Position numbers and translations under genes: made by a program
NCBI GenBank assembly: GCA_022701365.1
Contig: JAKUHH010000035.1
Coordinates: 62,001 to 126,000, forward strand
Origin: Mycocentrospora acerina
Lineage: Eukaryota > Ascomycota > Dothideomycetes > Pleosporales
Direction: 5' to 3'
Length of the DNA stretch: 64,000 nt
Notes under the pieces: model-generated
The model's input: the letters and a program-made list of their open reading frames with translations, nothing else
Databases searched by the model: none
What the model was told of the DNA's origin: nothing
Part shown: positions 9,731 to 20,349 of the stretch, one piece after another
How positions within the stretch are numbered: position 1 is the stretch's first letter
Layout of the letters: every line of letters starts with the position of its first letter

Positions 9731-12139
9731 ATGGCGCCCTCGGCGACCAACGACGCGCCAGAGGCCTCCGGGCGCAACTCTCCCAAACCTCCACCAGCAA
9801 GGATCTGGAGCGTGAACGAGCCGCCCTTTGAGGGCTACAGGCCGGCAGATACGGAGGGATACGCGCGCAGCAATCGCGAAACTGCAATCGTAATCGACAA
9901 TGGTAGCCGCTCAACCACCAGCGCGCATCTCTCGACGCACGCTAACAGTTCACAGGATCGTCCGCAGTGCGTGCGGGATGGTCGTTCGACTCCAGGCCTC
10001 GAATATCAGTCTTGCCCAACATGGCGCGCTACAGGGACCGCAAGCTGAACCGGACCTTTACCTTTGTCGGCGCAGACGTCTACTCGGACGGCACGGCGCG
10101 AGGGCAGTCCAAGTCCGTCTACGAGCCTGGGAGCAACATTATCAACAACTGGGATGCTATGGAGGGCGTCCTAGACTACTGCTTCATCAAGATGGGCATA
10201 GACGGCCGATCGGGGTCTATAGACAGACCGATTGTCATGACCGAGCCTATTGCGAACTTGGGCTACACACGAAAGAGTACGTAGCCCTCTGGTTGCATAG
10301 AAAGAGAAAGAGAAAGAGAAAGAGAGAGAGAGAGAGAGTCTTTCTACATTTTGCTCAAGTCCGCTAACTGCCTGTTCTACAGCCATGTCCGAGATCTTGT
10401 TCGAGTGCTACGGCGCACCCTCTGTCGCATACGGCATCGACTCGCTCTTCTCTTACTCCTACAACGGTGGTCGCGACGGACTGGTCATTGACTCCTCATA
10501 CACCTCGACCCATCTCATTCCCGTCGTCAACTCAAAAGCTCTCCTCTCACAGACCTCCCGACTCAATTGGGGACGCTTCCAGTCTGCTCAATACCTCCTC
10601 AAGCTACTTAGGCTCAAATATCCTTCGTTCCCCGGCAAAATCAGCGACAACCAGGCGGAGGATCTTGTTCGCGAACACTGCTATTTGTCACGAGACTACG
10701 AGCAAGAACTCAGTCACTACCTGGATTGGACCGGGCTCGAGGATCGCGACCACACCATCCAGTTTCCGTACACGGAGCAGATTATAATCCAGAAGACGGA
10801 AGAAGAGCTGGCGGCTGCGGCAGAGAAACGAAAGGAGGGCGGACGGAGATTACAAGCCAAGGCCGCAAGCATGCGGCTGGACAAGTTGAAGAAGAAAGAG
10901 GAAGAGCTAGAGTACTACATACAGCTGCAGACGCAACTTGAAGAAATCCCCACAAAGAAGGAGAAGGCGCGTGTGCTAGAATCCAACGACTTCGACGATG
11001 AGGTGCAGTTGGACAAGAGGATCAAGGAGCTAGAGAAGTCCATCAAGAAAGCTCGCAACAAGGACCTTGGCGACGTCGAAGAAGAACAGCAAGAAGAGCC
11101 CACGTTTCCGCTTTTGGAGGTGCCAGACGATCAGCTGGATGAAGAAGGTCTCAAGCAGAAGCGACAGCAGAGACTGATGAAGTCCAACTACGACGCCCGT
11201 CAACGCGCCAAAATTGAAAAGGAAAAAGAGAAGGCAAGACTGGTAGAAGAGCAGCGCCTTGATGACCAACAAAGAGAGACAGATCCACAAACCTGGATTG
11301 AAGAGCGTCGCGTAGCCCGTCAGGCCATTATTCAAAAGATGAAAGACCGCGAACGCCTCAAAGCCGAGCTCGGAACCCGCAAATCCCTTGCCAACCAAAT
11401 GCGCATGAAATCCATTGCCAACCTTGCCTCGGACACTTCCACCAAGAAGCGACGCCGTGGCGGCGGAGACGATGATACCTTTGGTGCAGACGACGCAGAC
11501 TGGGGTGTATACCGCACCATTGTCACAGGTGAAGGCTCTGACGACGAGGAAGAGGAGGATCTCAGCAAAAACCTCAAAGACATTGAAACCCAGCTCCTCA
11601 AACACGACCCAGACTTCACCGAAGAATCCACCCGCGAAGCACAAACGGACTGGACAAAGAGCATCCTGCATGCCTTTCTCCACGGCCCCTACCCCTTTGA
11701 CCCCGAATCCCAGCGCGAAGCACACCAGCTCCACCTCAATGTCGAGCGCATCCGCGTTCCAGAAGTCGTCTTCCAGCCCTCCATCGCCGGCCTCGACCAA
11801 GCCGGCATCGTCGAAATCGCAGCAAACATCCTGACGGAGCGTCTCGCCGAATCACCCCACCGCGATGACGTGCTCAAGGACATCTTCCTCACAGGCGGCA
11901 ACACGCTATTCGAGGGCTTCGAGGACAGACTCCGAAAAGAGCTGAGGGCCGTGTTGCCGGCCGAACAGGAGATTCGCGTCCGCAGAGCAAAGGACTGCAC
12001 GCTCGATGCTTGGAGGGGCGCGGCGCAGTGGGCGGGCAAAAGAGAGATGCGCCAGAATTTTATTACAAAGGCAGAGTGGCTGGAGAAGGGTAGCGAGTAC
12101 ATCAAGGAGCATGGGTTGGGGAATGCGGCAACGTTGTAG
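9731..12139 (+). CDS. ARP5: Actin-related protein Arp5 (INO80 subunit), three exons
   Basis: Exons: 9731-9902, 9956-10276 and 10383-12139, giving 749 residues, close to yeast Arp5. The actin fold starts with AIVIDNGSSAVRAGW (the junction DNG|SSAV is rebuilt by splicing) and continues SRPRISVLPNMARYRD, PIVMTEPIANLGYTRKTMSE, LFECYGAPSVAYGIDSLF and GLVIDSSYTSTHLIPV. A long charged coiled-coil insertion rich in Glu/Lys/Arg (about residues 290-460) splits the actin domain, as expected for Arp5. The C-terminal part has DIFLTGGNTLFEGFEDRL and DAWRGAAQWAG. Arp5 with Ies6 forms the INO80 module that contacts the nucleosome acidic patch and is needed for sliding. Intron 2 (10277-10382) holds a GA-rich microsatellite. 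Confidence 0.95.
10300..10338 (+). repeat. GA-rich microsatellite in ARP5 intron 2
   Basis: A run of GAAA units changes into (GA)n inside the 106-bp second intron of ARP5. The intron is about twice the window's usual intron length because of it. Confidence 0.9.
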
Positions 12140-13120
12140 AGGGACAGATTGATTCGTGTAGAGGGAGAGATGAGGCAAGGCGTTTTTCTGGGTAACGTGC
12201 GTACGTGTGTGTATGTACGTATGTATGTATGTATGTATGTATGTTTATGGGATTGATTTAGTTGAGAAGGTATATGATGCGAGGGAAATATACAACTTTT
12301 ATTTATCTCTTGTCCCTGGTTCACTTCACTTCTTGAGATTCTAGGCGCAACAGGTTGGGCATATCGCGTGAATTTTCTTCTTTATTTTATTAGTATTAGA
12401 CACTAAGCCCTTTCTTCTAGCCTATTGCACCTGTAAATTTGGCGACGGAACGCATGTCGATACTTTTTGTCTATGCTACGTGTTTTTTTTTGTATTATTG
12501 CATGATAATGGGAAATGGCCTCTCCAGACTCTGTTTTTCCAACACTTGATGTCAAAATATTCCCTAGAGACATGTCGTTTCAAGGAACAGAAAGAGAAGA
12601 AGCGAGTGTACAGAGCCGTGATATTAATACCATATTGTACATTTATCACGACGATAAGAAGTATAACTTTATTAATGTAACTTTAATTATTGCTGTATCA
12701 TTTACCTTGTCTTCGAGGCAAAATTATCAACTCTTGATGCAATCTTGAATACACTTCGCTAAAGTTATCTAAATGCAAAAAATAACAACCTGAACCCCAT
12801 TCTTCCATCCTGACCTATTTCGTATCATCCCAATGCACCCCTACCCACCCAGGTATACCATAAGCAAAAAATAGTACACAAGACGCCGTCCATGGATGAG
12901 GTCCCCAATGGTCCCAATAATGATGATGACAATGTTGATGATGATGATACGCCTCTCGCCCACCCCGAGTCGTGATTCGCGTGTCTCGTTAACAAATTTG
13001 TGTCCATTGTCAGATGGACAGGCAGCATTCCGGAGCCACAGTCGCTCGACCAAGCCCATTCTACTCGTCCCACTACAGGCTCTGTCGCGATGCGTAGCTT
13101 TGGAGGTCTCATACAGTGCT
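12140..13120. other. Intergenic between convergent ARP5 and PTP genes
   Basis: About 1 kb of 3' flanks. A GTAT tetranucleotide repeat lies at about 12211-12245, just after ARP5, and a GAT/GATGAT-type run near 12918-12950. The middle (12300-12800) is AT-rich. No supported gene. Confidence 0.6.
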
Positions 13121-15789
13121 TTACACTACCGTAGAGTGTTGCTCAACAAGCCACTCCATGACACTCTCGTAGCAGAGGACAAACTGCCTCAGGCTTTGCA
13201 CCATACTTAGTCGCTGTAACCTAAAGTCTTCGACTGTCTTCTCGATTAGATCCATGTCGTCTTTTGTAACCCAACTGCCCTGTTCGCGCATATTCTTAAG
13301 CTCGTCTTTAGTGGTGTTGCCATCGTCGACATCCATAGGTGTGCTTTCCCTCATGGTTCGCGCTTGCCGTTGACGCTTAAGCATATCCAAAACCGAGTCT
13401 ACTGTACAGAACGTTCCTGTACGGCCACAACCAGCCGAGCAGTGCACAATAATTGGGCGAGTGTTGGATGGTTCGGGTTTGGAAGGCGAGTTGACGCCAT
13501 TGACTTGGCGGACAACGGCATCAGTTTGCTCGATGAGACCAAGGAGATGCGTGGGATGTGCCGGAGCACCGAAATCGGGCCAATGCGAATATTGAAGTTG
13601 TGTGATCTCTCGCATCCTTGCAAAAGGCTCCTCATCGTTGGACAGAGTGAATTTGCGGACGATGACGTAAGGCTGTTCAGCGGTTGCTGAACCGGTGGTG
13701 GCTTCTTTGGTAAAGTTGGCGGTTTTGGCCGAGTTCGTTGGAGTTCGCTGGCTCACTGATGGCCTTGACTGATCGCGGTGTCGGTGAATTTTAGAGGGCT
13801 CGAGGGATGCTCTTCGCTCGCCCAGAGCATTCAAATGCAGGTGACCAAAACGCTTCTCTGACCAGTAATTGTGAGCCTTCAACTGACCACCCTCTGACTC
13901 GGCTGTCAGCATCACGATGACTCGAACGTCCTGCTGCCAGACAACATTCCAGAATTCCTAATGATGCGTTAGTAATCACTCTTGAATACTTTGTGGTAAA
14001 TACATACTTTGAAGGTTGCTGGAATCGGAGCCTGGGTAGCAATGTAACGCTTGTTGGAGTAGGCGGCTTGCACATGATTGGCATTGACGTAGTCGCAGCT
14101 TCCTTCATTGACTCCTTCGATCTTGACACGCGAATGCTCGTATGGCCAAATATTGTTGTATCGATTCTTCGATCCTTTCTCGATGCCTGCGATCTGTATT
14201 TGTTTTGTAACCGTATGCCCTGTGGGAGTACCATAGACAACCTTGCCCGAAAGAGCTTCTTGCATACGCTTTTGTTCACGCCTCTCAATTTTCAAGAACT
14301 TGTCCGAGACACCTTTCCCGTTGTCCTTGTTCTCTGCCGCTGTCTGGAGCCATTGCGGGAACTCATCTTCAGCTGACTGAGTCATGTTATCAGGGTGTTT
14401 CAAAGACATCTGTCCGACTCCGCCGATAAGATCCATGTTTTGTCTGATGTTGCCAAAGAATGGATTTGCAGCATTCTGAGCGACAGGCATAGGACAACCG
14501 CCAATGACAGGTGCGACTAGAGGTAGGCCAGAATCAAGACGTAGGGAGCCAGCAGCAGACGTTATTGGGCTAGCGGATTGATGCTGCGATATCCACGCCG
14601 GAAAGCTTTGTGCAAAGTCCTGGAATCCACCACGAATGATGTAACACCCGCCTGACCAGCCCTCGCCTGTGAACTTCTTGAGTGTATTGATACAGGTAGC
14701 TGCGTCCTTGAGCTGCGCAGAATTGGCGTCGTATACGATGATATGTTTGCTACTCCTCCATCGCTCGAACCGTTCCTTTTGCTCTTCATCTTTGAAAGTC
14801 TCTGCTAATTTTTGAACATTGAAAGATGGCCGCTTGAGTAGTGTTGTGGGGATGCACAGACTAAGAGCGCCTGTTATGCAGCCCTTGGCGTATTGAGTGG
14901 ATACACGGAGATCGAGGAGAAGAACTTCCTCAACGGAACTCTCCAGGATATTTACAATGTGCTGAGGTGTTGCCATGACTGGTCCGTTTGTGTTGTTGTC
15001 GCCTGCAATGTTTGCAGGCAGCGTTTCTGACCGACTAGATCTGGACAATTGCTGGATGATGTTGTTTGGAGGCAGTGATGCTCGGGGTTCTCGGTCCTCG
15101 ACAAATTCCGCTATGGCATCCGTACGCTTAAGACCTTCGAAGCTCGCGGGTGAATTGCGTCGTGGGCGGTCGGGGAATACTGTGGACTCGGACAGCATTC
15201 GCTTTGGCGAGCGAGGCTTGAGCGCAATGCTACCTTCGTCTTTTATCCCGTCTTTTGTCTCGTTATTGGTATTGTGGGGTGGAGACATGGCCGCGGGCTG
15301 TGTAAGTGGTGATGATCTGACGGGAGGAAAGAACGAGCTCTTTGCCGTTGCAGAGTGGCCTGATGCAAAGTCGAAGCTACCCAGCGAGAATCCCCTGTTG
15401 TTCTCGGACTGCCGCCTGAACAGCTCGAACTCTGGGTTTTGCTCGACGGGTATCACCTGTGGAGAGGCGGCGGCCGTGGAGCGCACATGCGACGTCGGCG
15501 GGCTCCAGTTACCACGGATGTGTTGCGCAGCGCTTGAGGAGAAATGGTCTGCATCTGCGTTGACCGTCAGGCCAAAGTAGTTGGGGCTCGGCGTCCCTGG
15601 CTGCTTGCTACTCTGCGCCACATGGTTCGGTGTCTTTACTACCCCGTTCATGCGGGGCGTGAGGGGGAGAGGTGCCACGGTGGGGTGTAGTGAGGTACTT
15701 GGCCTCGTCATTTGTGTCGATCTTGGGTGGGAAGCAGTAGCGTGCGTCGAATTTCCTCGTGGTCTCTGGTGCACGGCAGGAGTAGACAT
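13121..15789 (-). CDS. Tyrosine phosphatase with N-terminal rhodanese domain (Pyp-like)
   Basis: Exons 14008-15789 and 13121-13957 with one 50-bp intron (13958-14007) give 872 residues. The first 270 residues are disordered and Ser/Pro-rich. A rhodanese/Cdc25-like domain follows at about 275-400 (EVLLLDLRVSTQYAKGCITG, IIVYDANSAQL, IIRGGFQDFAQSFP). The classical PTP domain covers about 545-870: NRYNNIWPYEHSRVKI, DYVNANHV, YIATQAPIPATF|KEFW across the junction, YSHWPDFGAP and the P-loop HCSAGCGRTGTF with catalytic Cys at about residue 767. The rhodanese-plus-PTP layout is that of fission yeast Pyp1/Pyp2 and other fungal MAPK phosphatases, so dephosphorylation of a stress MAPK is the likely role (inference). 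An insertion between the YIATQAP and WPD motifs makes the domain longer than average. Confidence 0.9.
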
Positions 15790-16214
15790 GTTGAGGAAGG
15801 GAGGAGGGTGGAAGACACTCCGGCTTGTAGGACGGCGGGGCGAGATGATTCGTGGGCCGCGGCGTAGCGTGGGATTGCTGTGTCGAGTAGGGAAGAGGGG
15901 ATCAGGTCGGCGTGCAGATGAATGGAGACGGTGTAGCGTTTAACGGGTGGTTGGTGGGATCGCAGAGACCAGGATGTCCACAAGCAGCCGTAGGTGGTTA
16001 TGACGTATGCACAGTGAGGCGGCAGGCAATTACAAACCAACCGGCCCAAGTGCAAGTCACGACACAGCAGCGGACGCGAGCGCGAAATTTGCTACGCAGT
16101 TCTTTGGGGCGCAGGCGCAGGCGCAGTTTTAGTTCCAACAATATACACGCACACGGTCGGTGTTGGGAGCCCAGGCTGTGCTTGTTCTTTTTTGCTGCAG
16201 CCGAGTACGTGGAG

Positions 16215-16481
16215 ATGGCGTCAATGCAAAAGGGTCAAGAACGACGCAGGGTCCGTCCGAAAATCAAAGTAGAAACGCTGCCGTTCTCGTCCGCGTTCCT
16301 GGACAGATTGGCTCGTGACGGGATGGTAGGGCTGAGGTTGCGTGCAGAGCGGATAAGTCAGCGGAGACAAGAATACCTCGCGGAGGAGGGAGAGCGGATC
16401 GAGCTGTATATGAGGAATCGGGCGTGGTCTGCGACGCGCCGTGGTGCTCCGCTTCCAAGGCAGCGCATCGTATGTGACTAG
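16215..16481 (+). CDS. Possible small basic protein, 88 aa, unrecognised
   Basis: This ORF starts with an ATG at 16215 and could encode an 88-residue, Arg-rich protein with an amphipathic helix pattern in the middle (LDRLARDGMVGLRLRAERIS). I do not recognise it. In favour: charged residues are spread normally and there is no low-complexity run. Against: it lies in a promoter region, the frame also runs open upstream to 15912, and no start context or partner supports it. It is a weak call and could be chance. Confidence 0.2.
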   Translation: MASMQKGQERRRVRPKIKVETLPFSSAFLDRLARDGMVGLRLRAERISQRRQEYLAEEGERIELYMRNRAWSATRRGAPLPRQRIVCD

Positions 16482-17633
16482 TGGTCTGGAATACCCATCG
16501 ACTCTGGGAATTCCCTTGTCAGCTGCACGGCCTAATGCTATCATCAGCCGCCTACCCTTTTCAAGGTTGCTGATTTGATTTTTTGGCGCACACAATCGTG
16601 GATTGTATGCCTTTGTTTCCTTTTCACAGACTGTGAGCCTACAGTCACGCCGACTGTGTGAATCATCTCAAGGCCCAGGTGACCGCGGGACAGGCCGTCC
16701 ACCCAGGTCGAGTCGGCAAAAGAGTTCGTCATAGATGGCAGTAGTCTGAAACCCCGGCCCACTGCCAGTCTTGCGTGCTGGACCCTGAACTAGCACAAGC
16801 ACCAAGACGCGAAACATGGCCTTCCAGAACAGCGGCTGTCGCTTGCTCAGGGACGCTGTCTAGCGAAGCAGAGGGTGAGTGTCGATCCCGAGGAAAAGTG
16901 CCCAGCGTCGTCGCCAACACCTGTCTGTCCGGAGCTCGTTGGGCTGCAAGTACCGTAGCATTTGCTAGCGCTCAACTCGCCAGACCGCAACTTTGTCGTC
17001 TGGTAGCCGGTATCCGACCAATGGGGGCTTCTTTGGATACATGGTAGACGCCTGGTGGACAGGTCACGGGCTTAGAGAAGTACTACAATCAAGTATTGTA
17101 CCCCCGAGACATAGCCACCGAGATATCGAATGACTGTTAGATTTTTCAGTTGTGACAAGCCGGTTTTCGTCGAAACCAAGAAACGCCTGGAGACCATTCC
17201 CAGGCGCATCTCAAAGGGGGGGACAGAAAGTCCACTTCTTTCCAAGCAGCACAATTCACTGCTTCTACATGCAGGCAGTTTACACTTGGAGGAAATAACC
17301 TTGAAAAGCCCACAAACACAAGGGCAGAGAGTATACCTACTCGCAGAGCATCAAAGCCGGTTAATTACTACCATCGAAGGCTGAGGGAGGTGGTGACTTG
17401 AATAGGCATATGCTCGTTTTACTTCCAACTTTTGGTGCCGTTAAAGCCGAAGCGCCCAATTGACCTCAACACATGGACAGAAAGACTCCTACCGAAAGAC
17501 TCGCAGCAAATTTTGGATCGTGCTTCTAGCCAAGAATCGGGTGGCAATATTTGCGAGCAAGCAAAGTTATTTCTATTCCAGCAAGTGTCATGGATGGCGC
17601 AAATATGTAAATGCTCACGTGCTCACGCAATGG

Positions 17634-17672
17634 CACGTCGCGTGTCGCGTGTCGTCCCCGCGTTTAACGCGA
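17634..17672 (+). promoter_or_regulatory. Cluster of CGCG-core motifs upstream of NSE1
   Basis: Between 58 and 96 bp upstream of the NSE1 start the sequence carries GTCGCGTG twice in tandem, then CCGCGTTTAACGCGAT. Four CGCG cores in 40 bp resemble MBF/SBF-type sites (ACGCGT, CRCGAAA), although none is an exact ACGCGT. A role in G1/S expression is an inference. Confidence 0.3.
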
Positions 17673-17729
17673 TCCTCCCACGTCCAACTCGCTGACCACT
17701 GAGATTTACTGTCCTCTCATCAATCCGCC

Positions 17730-18815
17730 ATGTCTCGGGACGACTCACCTCTTGTTCGTGATGCCTCTCCTGACACAGGATACACCTCGGTGCACCGCGC
17801 CTTCCTGCAAGCCTTCCTCACACATGGCGTCATGACGGTCGACGAGATCAAGCCCGTCCTTGCACACATAACAACTGCATCCAGTGAGCCCCCATCAGCC
17901 ATATCTTCTCGCGCATCCTCACCCTCCATAGACCCTGAGCGTCCATACCTGGAAGGCGACGTCACCCAATCGCAAATAACCTCCACCATCCACGCCATCA
18001 ATGAGCGCATCACTCCTTTCGACCTCGAAATCCGCTCCACTCGTGACCAACACACCAAAGCCCTCACCTATGCTCTCGTAAACAATGTCTCCGACGCCCT
18101 CACCCAACTCGCGACAAAATTTACCCCCGGCGAAATTGCCTACATCCGGCGGCTTCTCGACCACATGTTTGACACGAACAACACGTTCAACCGCGAAATC
18201 ATGGCGCTAAAACACAACGAAGCCTCTTCTCTTGCGCGCGCCTCCCGCCGCAGCCGCCAAAGCCAAATGCACGCCAGCGTGGGCGCCGACACGGAAGACG
18301 CCGCCGCCGCCGCCGCTGCAGACCCAGGCATAACCATCCAAGACGCCGACGCCGTCCTCGACGACCTCATCGACTCGGCTTTTCTCCAAAAATCCCAACA
18401 AGGATTCTACTCGCTCGCCCCCCGCGCGCTGATGGAACTCCGCGCCTACCTGAAAGAAACGTACAACGAGTCTGCCGACGAGTCGGAAGACGGGCAGGAG
18501 GTGCTGCGCATACGCGACTGCGAGGGGTGTAGGGAGCTGATGACGCACGGGATACGGTGTGATAGGAGGGAGTGTGGCGTGAGGTGGCATGATCAGTGTG
18601 CGAATAACTTTTACCGCGGAAAGACGGTGGAGAATAGAAAGTGTCCCAAGTGTCAGACGGCGTGCTCGGGGAGGACGTTTGTGGGGGAGAGGGTCTTGAC
18701 CAAAAGTAGAGGGGCGGGGGCGGGGAGGGGCACACAGGGTAGGGGGAGTATGCAGAGTAGGAGTGGAGTGGAGGAAGAAGACGAGGAAGATGACGACGAC
18801 GACGACGACGAGTAG
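17730..18815 (+). CDS. NSE1: SMC5/6 complex subunit Nse1 (RING-like ubiquitin ligase)
   Basis: 361 residues, no intron. The N-terminal half has the Nse1 winged-helix region (YTSVHRAFLQAFLTHGVMTV, INERITPFDLEIRS, TPGEIAYIRRLLDHMF). A disordered Ala-rich linker follows, then FLQKSQQGFYSLAPRALMEL. The C-terminal variant RING has Cys and His ligands at about 264-312 (DCEGC, GIRCDRRECGVRWHDQCANN, RKCPKC). Nse1 pairs with Nse3 in the SMC5/6 complex and gives it ubiquitin-ligase activity in DNA repair. The last 40 residues, Gly/Arg-rich then a pure Asp/Glu tail, extend past the RING. The gene converges on DAHP synthase with 271 bp between stops. Confidence 0.93.
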   Translation: MSRDDSPLVRDASPDTGYTSVHRAFLQAFLTHGVMTVDEIKPVLAHITTASSEPPSAISSRASSPSIDPERPYLEGDVTQSQITSTIHAINERITPFDLEIRSTRDQHTKALTYALVNNVSDALTQLATKFTPGEIAYIRRLLDHMFDTNNTFNREIMALKHNEASSLARASRRSRQSQMHASVGADTEDAAAAAAADPGITIQDADAVLDDLIDSAFLQKSQQGFYSLAPRALMELRAYLKETYNESADESEDGQEVLRIRDCEGCRELMTHGIRCDRRECGVRWHDQCANNFYRGKTVENRKCPKCQTACSGRTFVGERVLTKSRGAGAGRGTQGRGSMQSRSGVEEEDEEDDDDDDDE

Positions 18816-19086
18816 AGAGGATAGCAAGAACATGTCCTTTCTTGTCACAAACACTAACCCGGCTATCAAAAAAAGGTCAAGGGTTATTTATTTGTATGAT
18901 GATGATTAATACCAGTGTCAACATTACAAGGACCAAGAACAAAGTTTGATAGCTTATTCATGAGGTGAGACATACGCTACTCCTTTGGCACCCAAGTCTG
19001 CCATTTTGTCTCGTACTTTTGTCATTCCTACACACCTACTCCAAATACCATATATACAAAGTCAGAAGCTAACCAAAAAAAAACGT

Positions 19087-20349
19087 TTAGGAAGTGCCGT
19101 TGGCCTTGCCCTTGTTCGATCTTCGCTCAGCAACAGCGGCAGCGAGATCCTCAAGCACAGTGACGGTGCTATCCCAGTCGATGCAGGCATCGGTGATGGA
19201 GACACCCTTCTTCAGTCCGCTGGGACCCTCGGCAGGGACCTTTTGGTTGCCCTCGTTGATGTTGGACTCGATCATGACACCGACAATGCCTGTCTCGCCC
19301 TCGCGGATCTGGTCGGCAATCTCCTTGGCTACCTTGGGCTGGTTGCGGTGGTCCTTGTTGGAGTTGCCTATTCGACGTTAGTCACCGGACATGGTCAAGA
19401 CAAGAGTTGGGGACTGGTTCAAACGTACCGTGGGAGCAGTCGACCATCATGACCTCGGGCAAGTTCTTCTTCCTCAAAGACTCCCTGACGGTCTTGATGC
19501 TGGCGCGGTCAAAGTTGGTGCCCTTGGATCCGCCACGGAGGATGACGAAGCAGTGCTCGTTGCCGCTTGTGCGGGTGATGGCAGCAAGACCCTGCTTGGT
19601 CACACCCATGAAGTGGTGCTTGGCAGCAGCAGATCCGATGGCATCGACTGCCACTTGCAGGCCGCCGTCGGTGCCGTTCTTGAAGCCAATGGGGAAAGAG
19701 AGACCAGATGCAAGCTCGCGGTGCAACTGAGACTCGGTCGTTCGCGCACCAATGGCACCAAGCGAGATGAGGTCTGCGAGGAACTGGGGAGAGATGGTAT
19801 CGAGCATCTCAGAGGCAATGGGCATGCCCTGGGATGTGAGATCGACGAACAGCTTGCGGGAGACACGCAGACCCTTGTTGATCTGGTAGCTCTCGTCAAT
19901 GTCAGGGTCGTTGATCAGGCCCTTCCAGCCAACTGTTGTGCGCGGCTTCTCGAGGTAGGCACGCATGATGATGTGGAGATTGTCGCTGAGCTTGTCGGCC
20001 AGGGCCTTGAGGCGCTGGCAGTACTCGAGAGCCAGCTCGGGGTCGTGGAGCGAGCAGGGCCCGACCATGACAAGCAGACGGTCGTCCTTTTGTGTGATGA
20101 TCTGGATGGCATCCTTGCGGCCCTGGAGGACAGTTTGCTCTGCATGCTTTGGCATGGGGATCTCGTGGGCGAGAAGCGCGGGCGGGATCAATGGGTCGTA
20201 GCCAAGGACTGGAGAGCAGCGGCGTTAGCATTGGACGAGCTTGCGATGCGACGAGCCTGGGACGGGGCAACCGTACCGCGCACATCGTCGTTTCCGTTTT
20301 CTGTGAAGGAAGGCATGTTGTCTGTGGTGTCTGCTGGAGGAGATGCCAT
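19087..20349 (-). CDS. 3-deoxy-7-phosphoheptulonate (DAHP) synthase, class I
   Basis: Exons on the minus strand: 20277-20349, 19429-20208 and 19087-19367, giving 377 residues. Introns are 68 and 61 bp. The protein has the class I (AroF/G/H, yeast Aro3/Aro4) signatures: VLGYDPLIPPALL at the N-terminal arm, DDRLLVMVGPCSLHD, MRAYLEKPRTTVGWKGL, GARTTESQLHRELASGLSFP, FKNGTDGG, HHFMGVTK, CFVILRGGSKGTNF, DCSHGNSNKDHRNQP (rebuilt across intron 2) and VMIESNINEGNQ. It condenses phosphoenolpyruvate and erythrose 4-phosphate, the first step of the shikimate pathway. The order of these blocks is closest to Aro4-type enzymes, which are tyrosine-sensitive in yeast; I cannot assign the allosteric type here. 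Start 20349 is supported by the short typical leader before the first intron. Confidence 0.96.

Larger units (their letters stand above)
15790..17729. other. Divergent intergenic region between PTP and NSE1
   Basis: About 1.9 kb that must hold the promoters of both neighbours. A weak small ORF (16215-16481) is listed separately. Another open frame, 16775-17047 plus, has no family resemblance. A cluster of CGCG-core motifs lies at 17634-17672 near NSE1. I see no RNA gene or mobile element. Confidence 0.5.
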
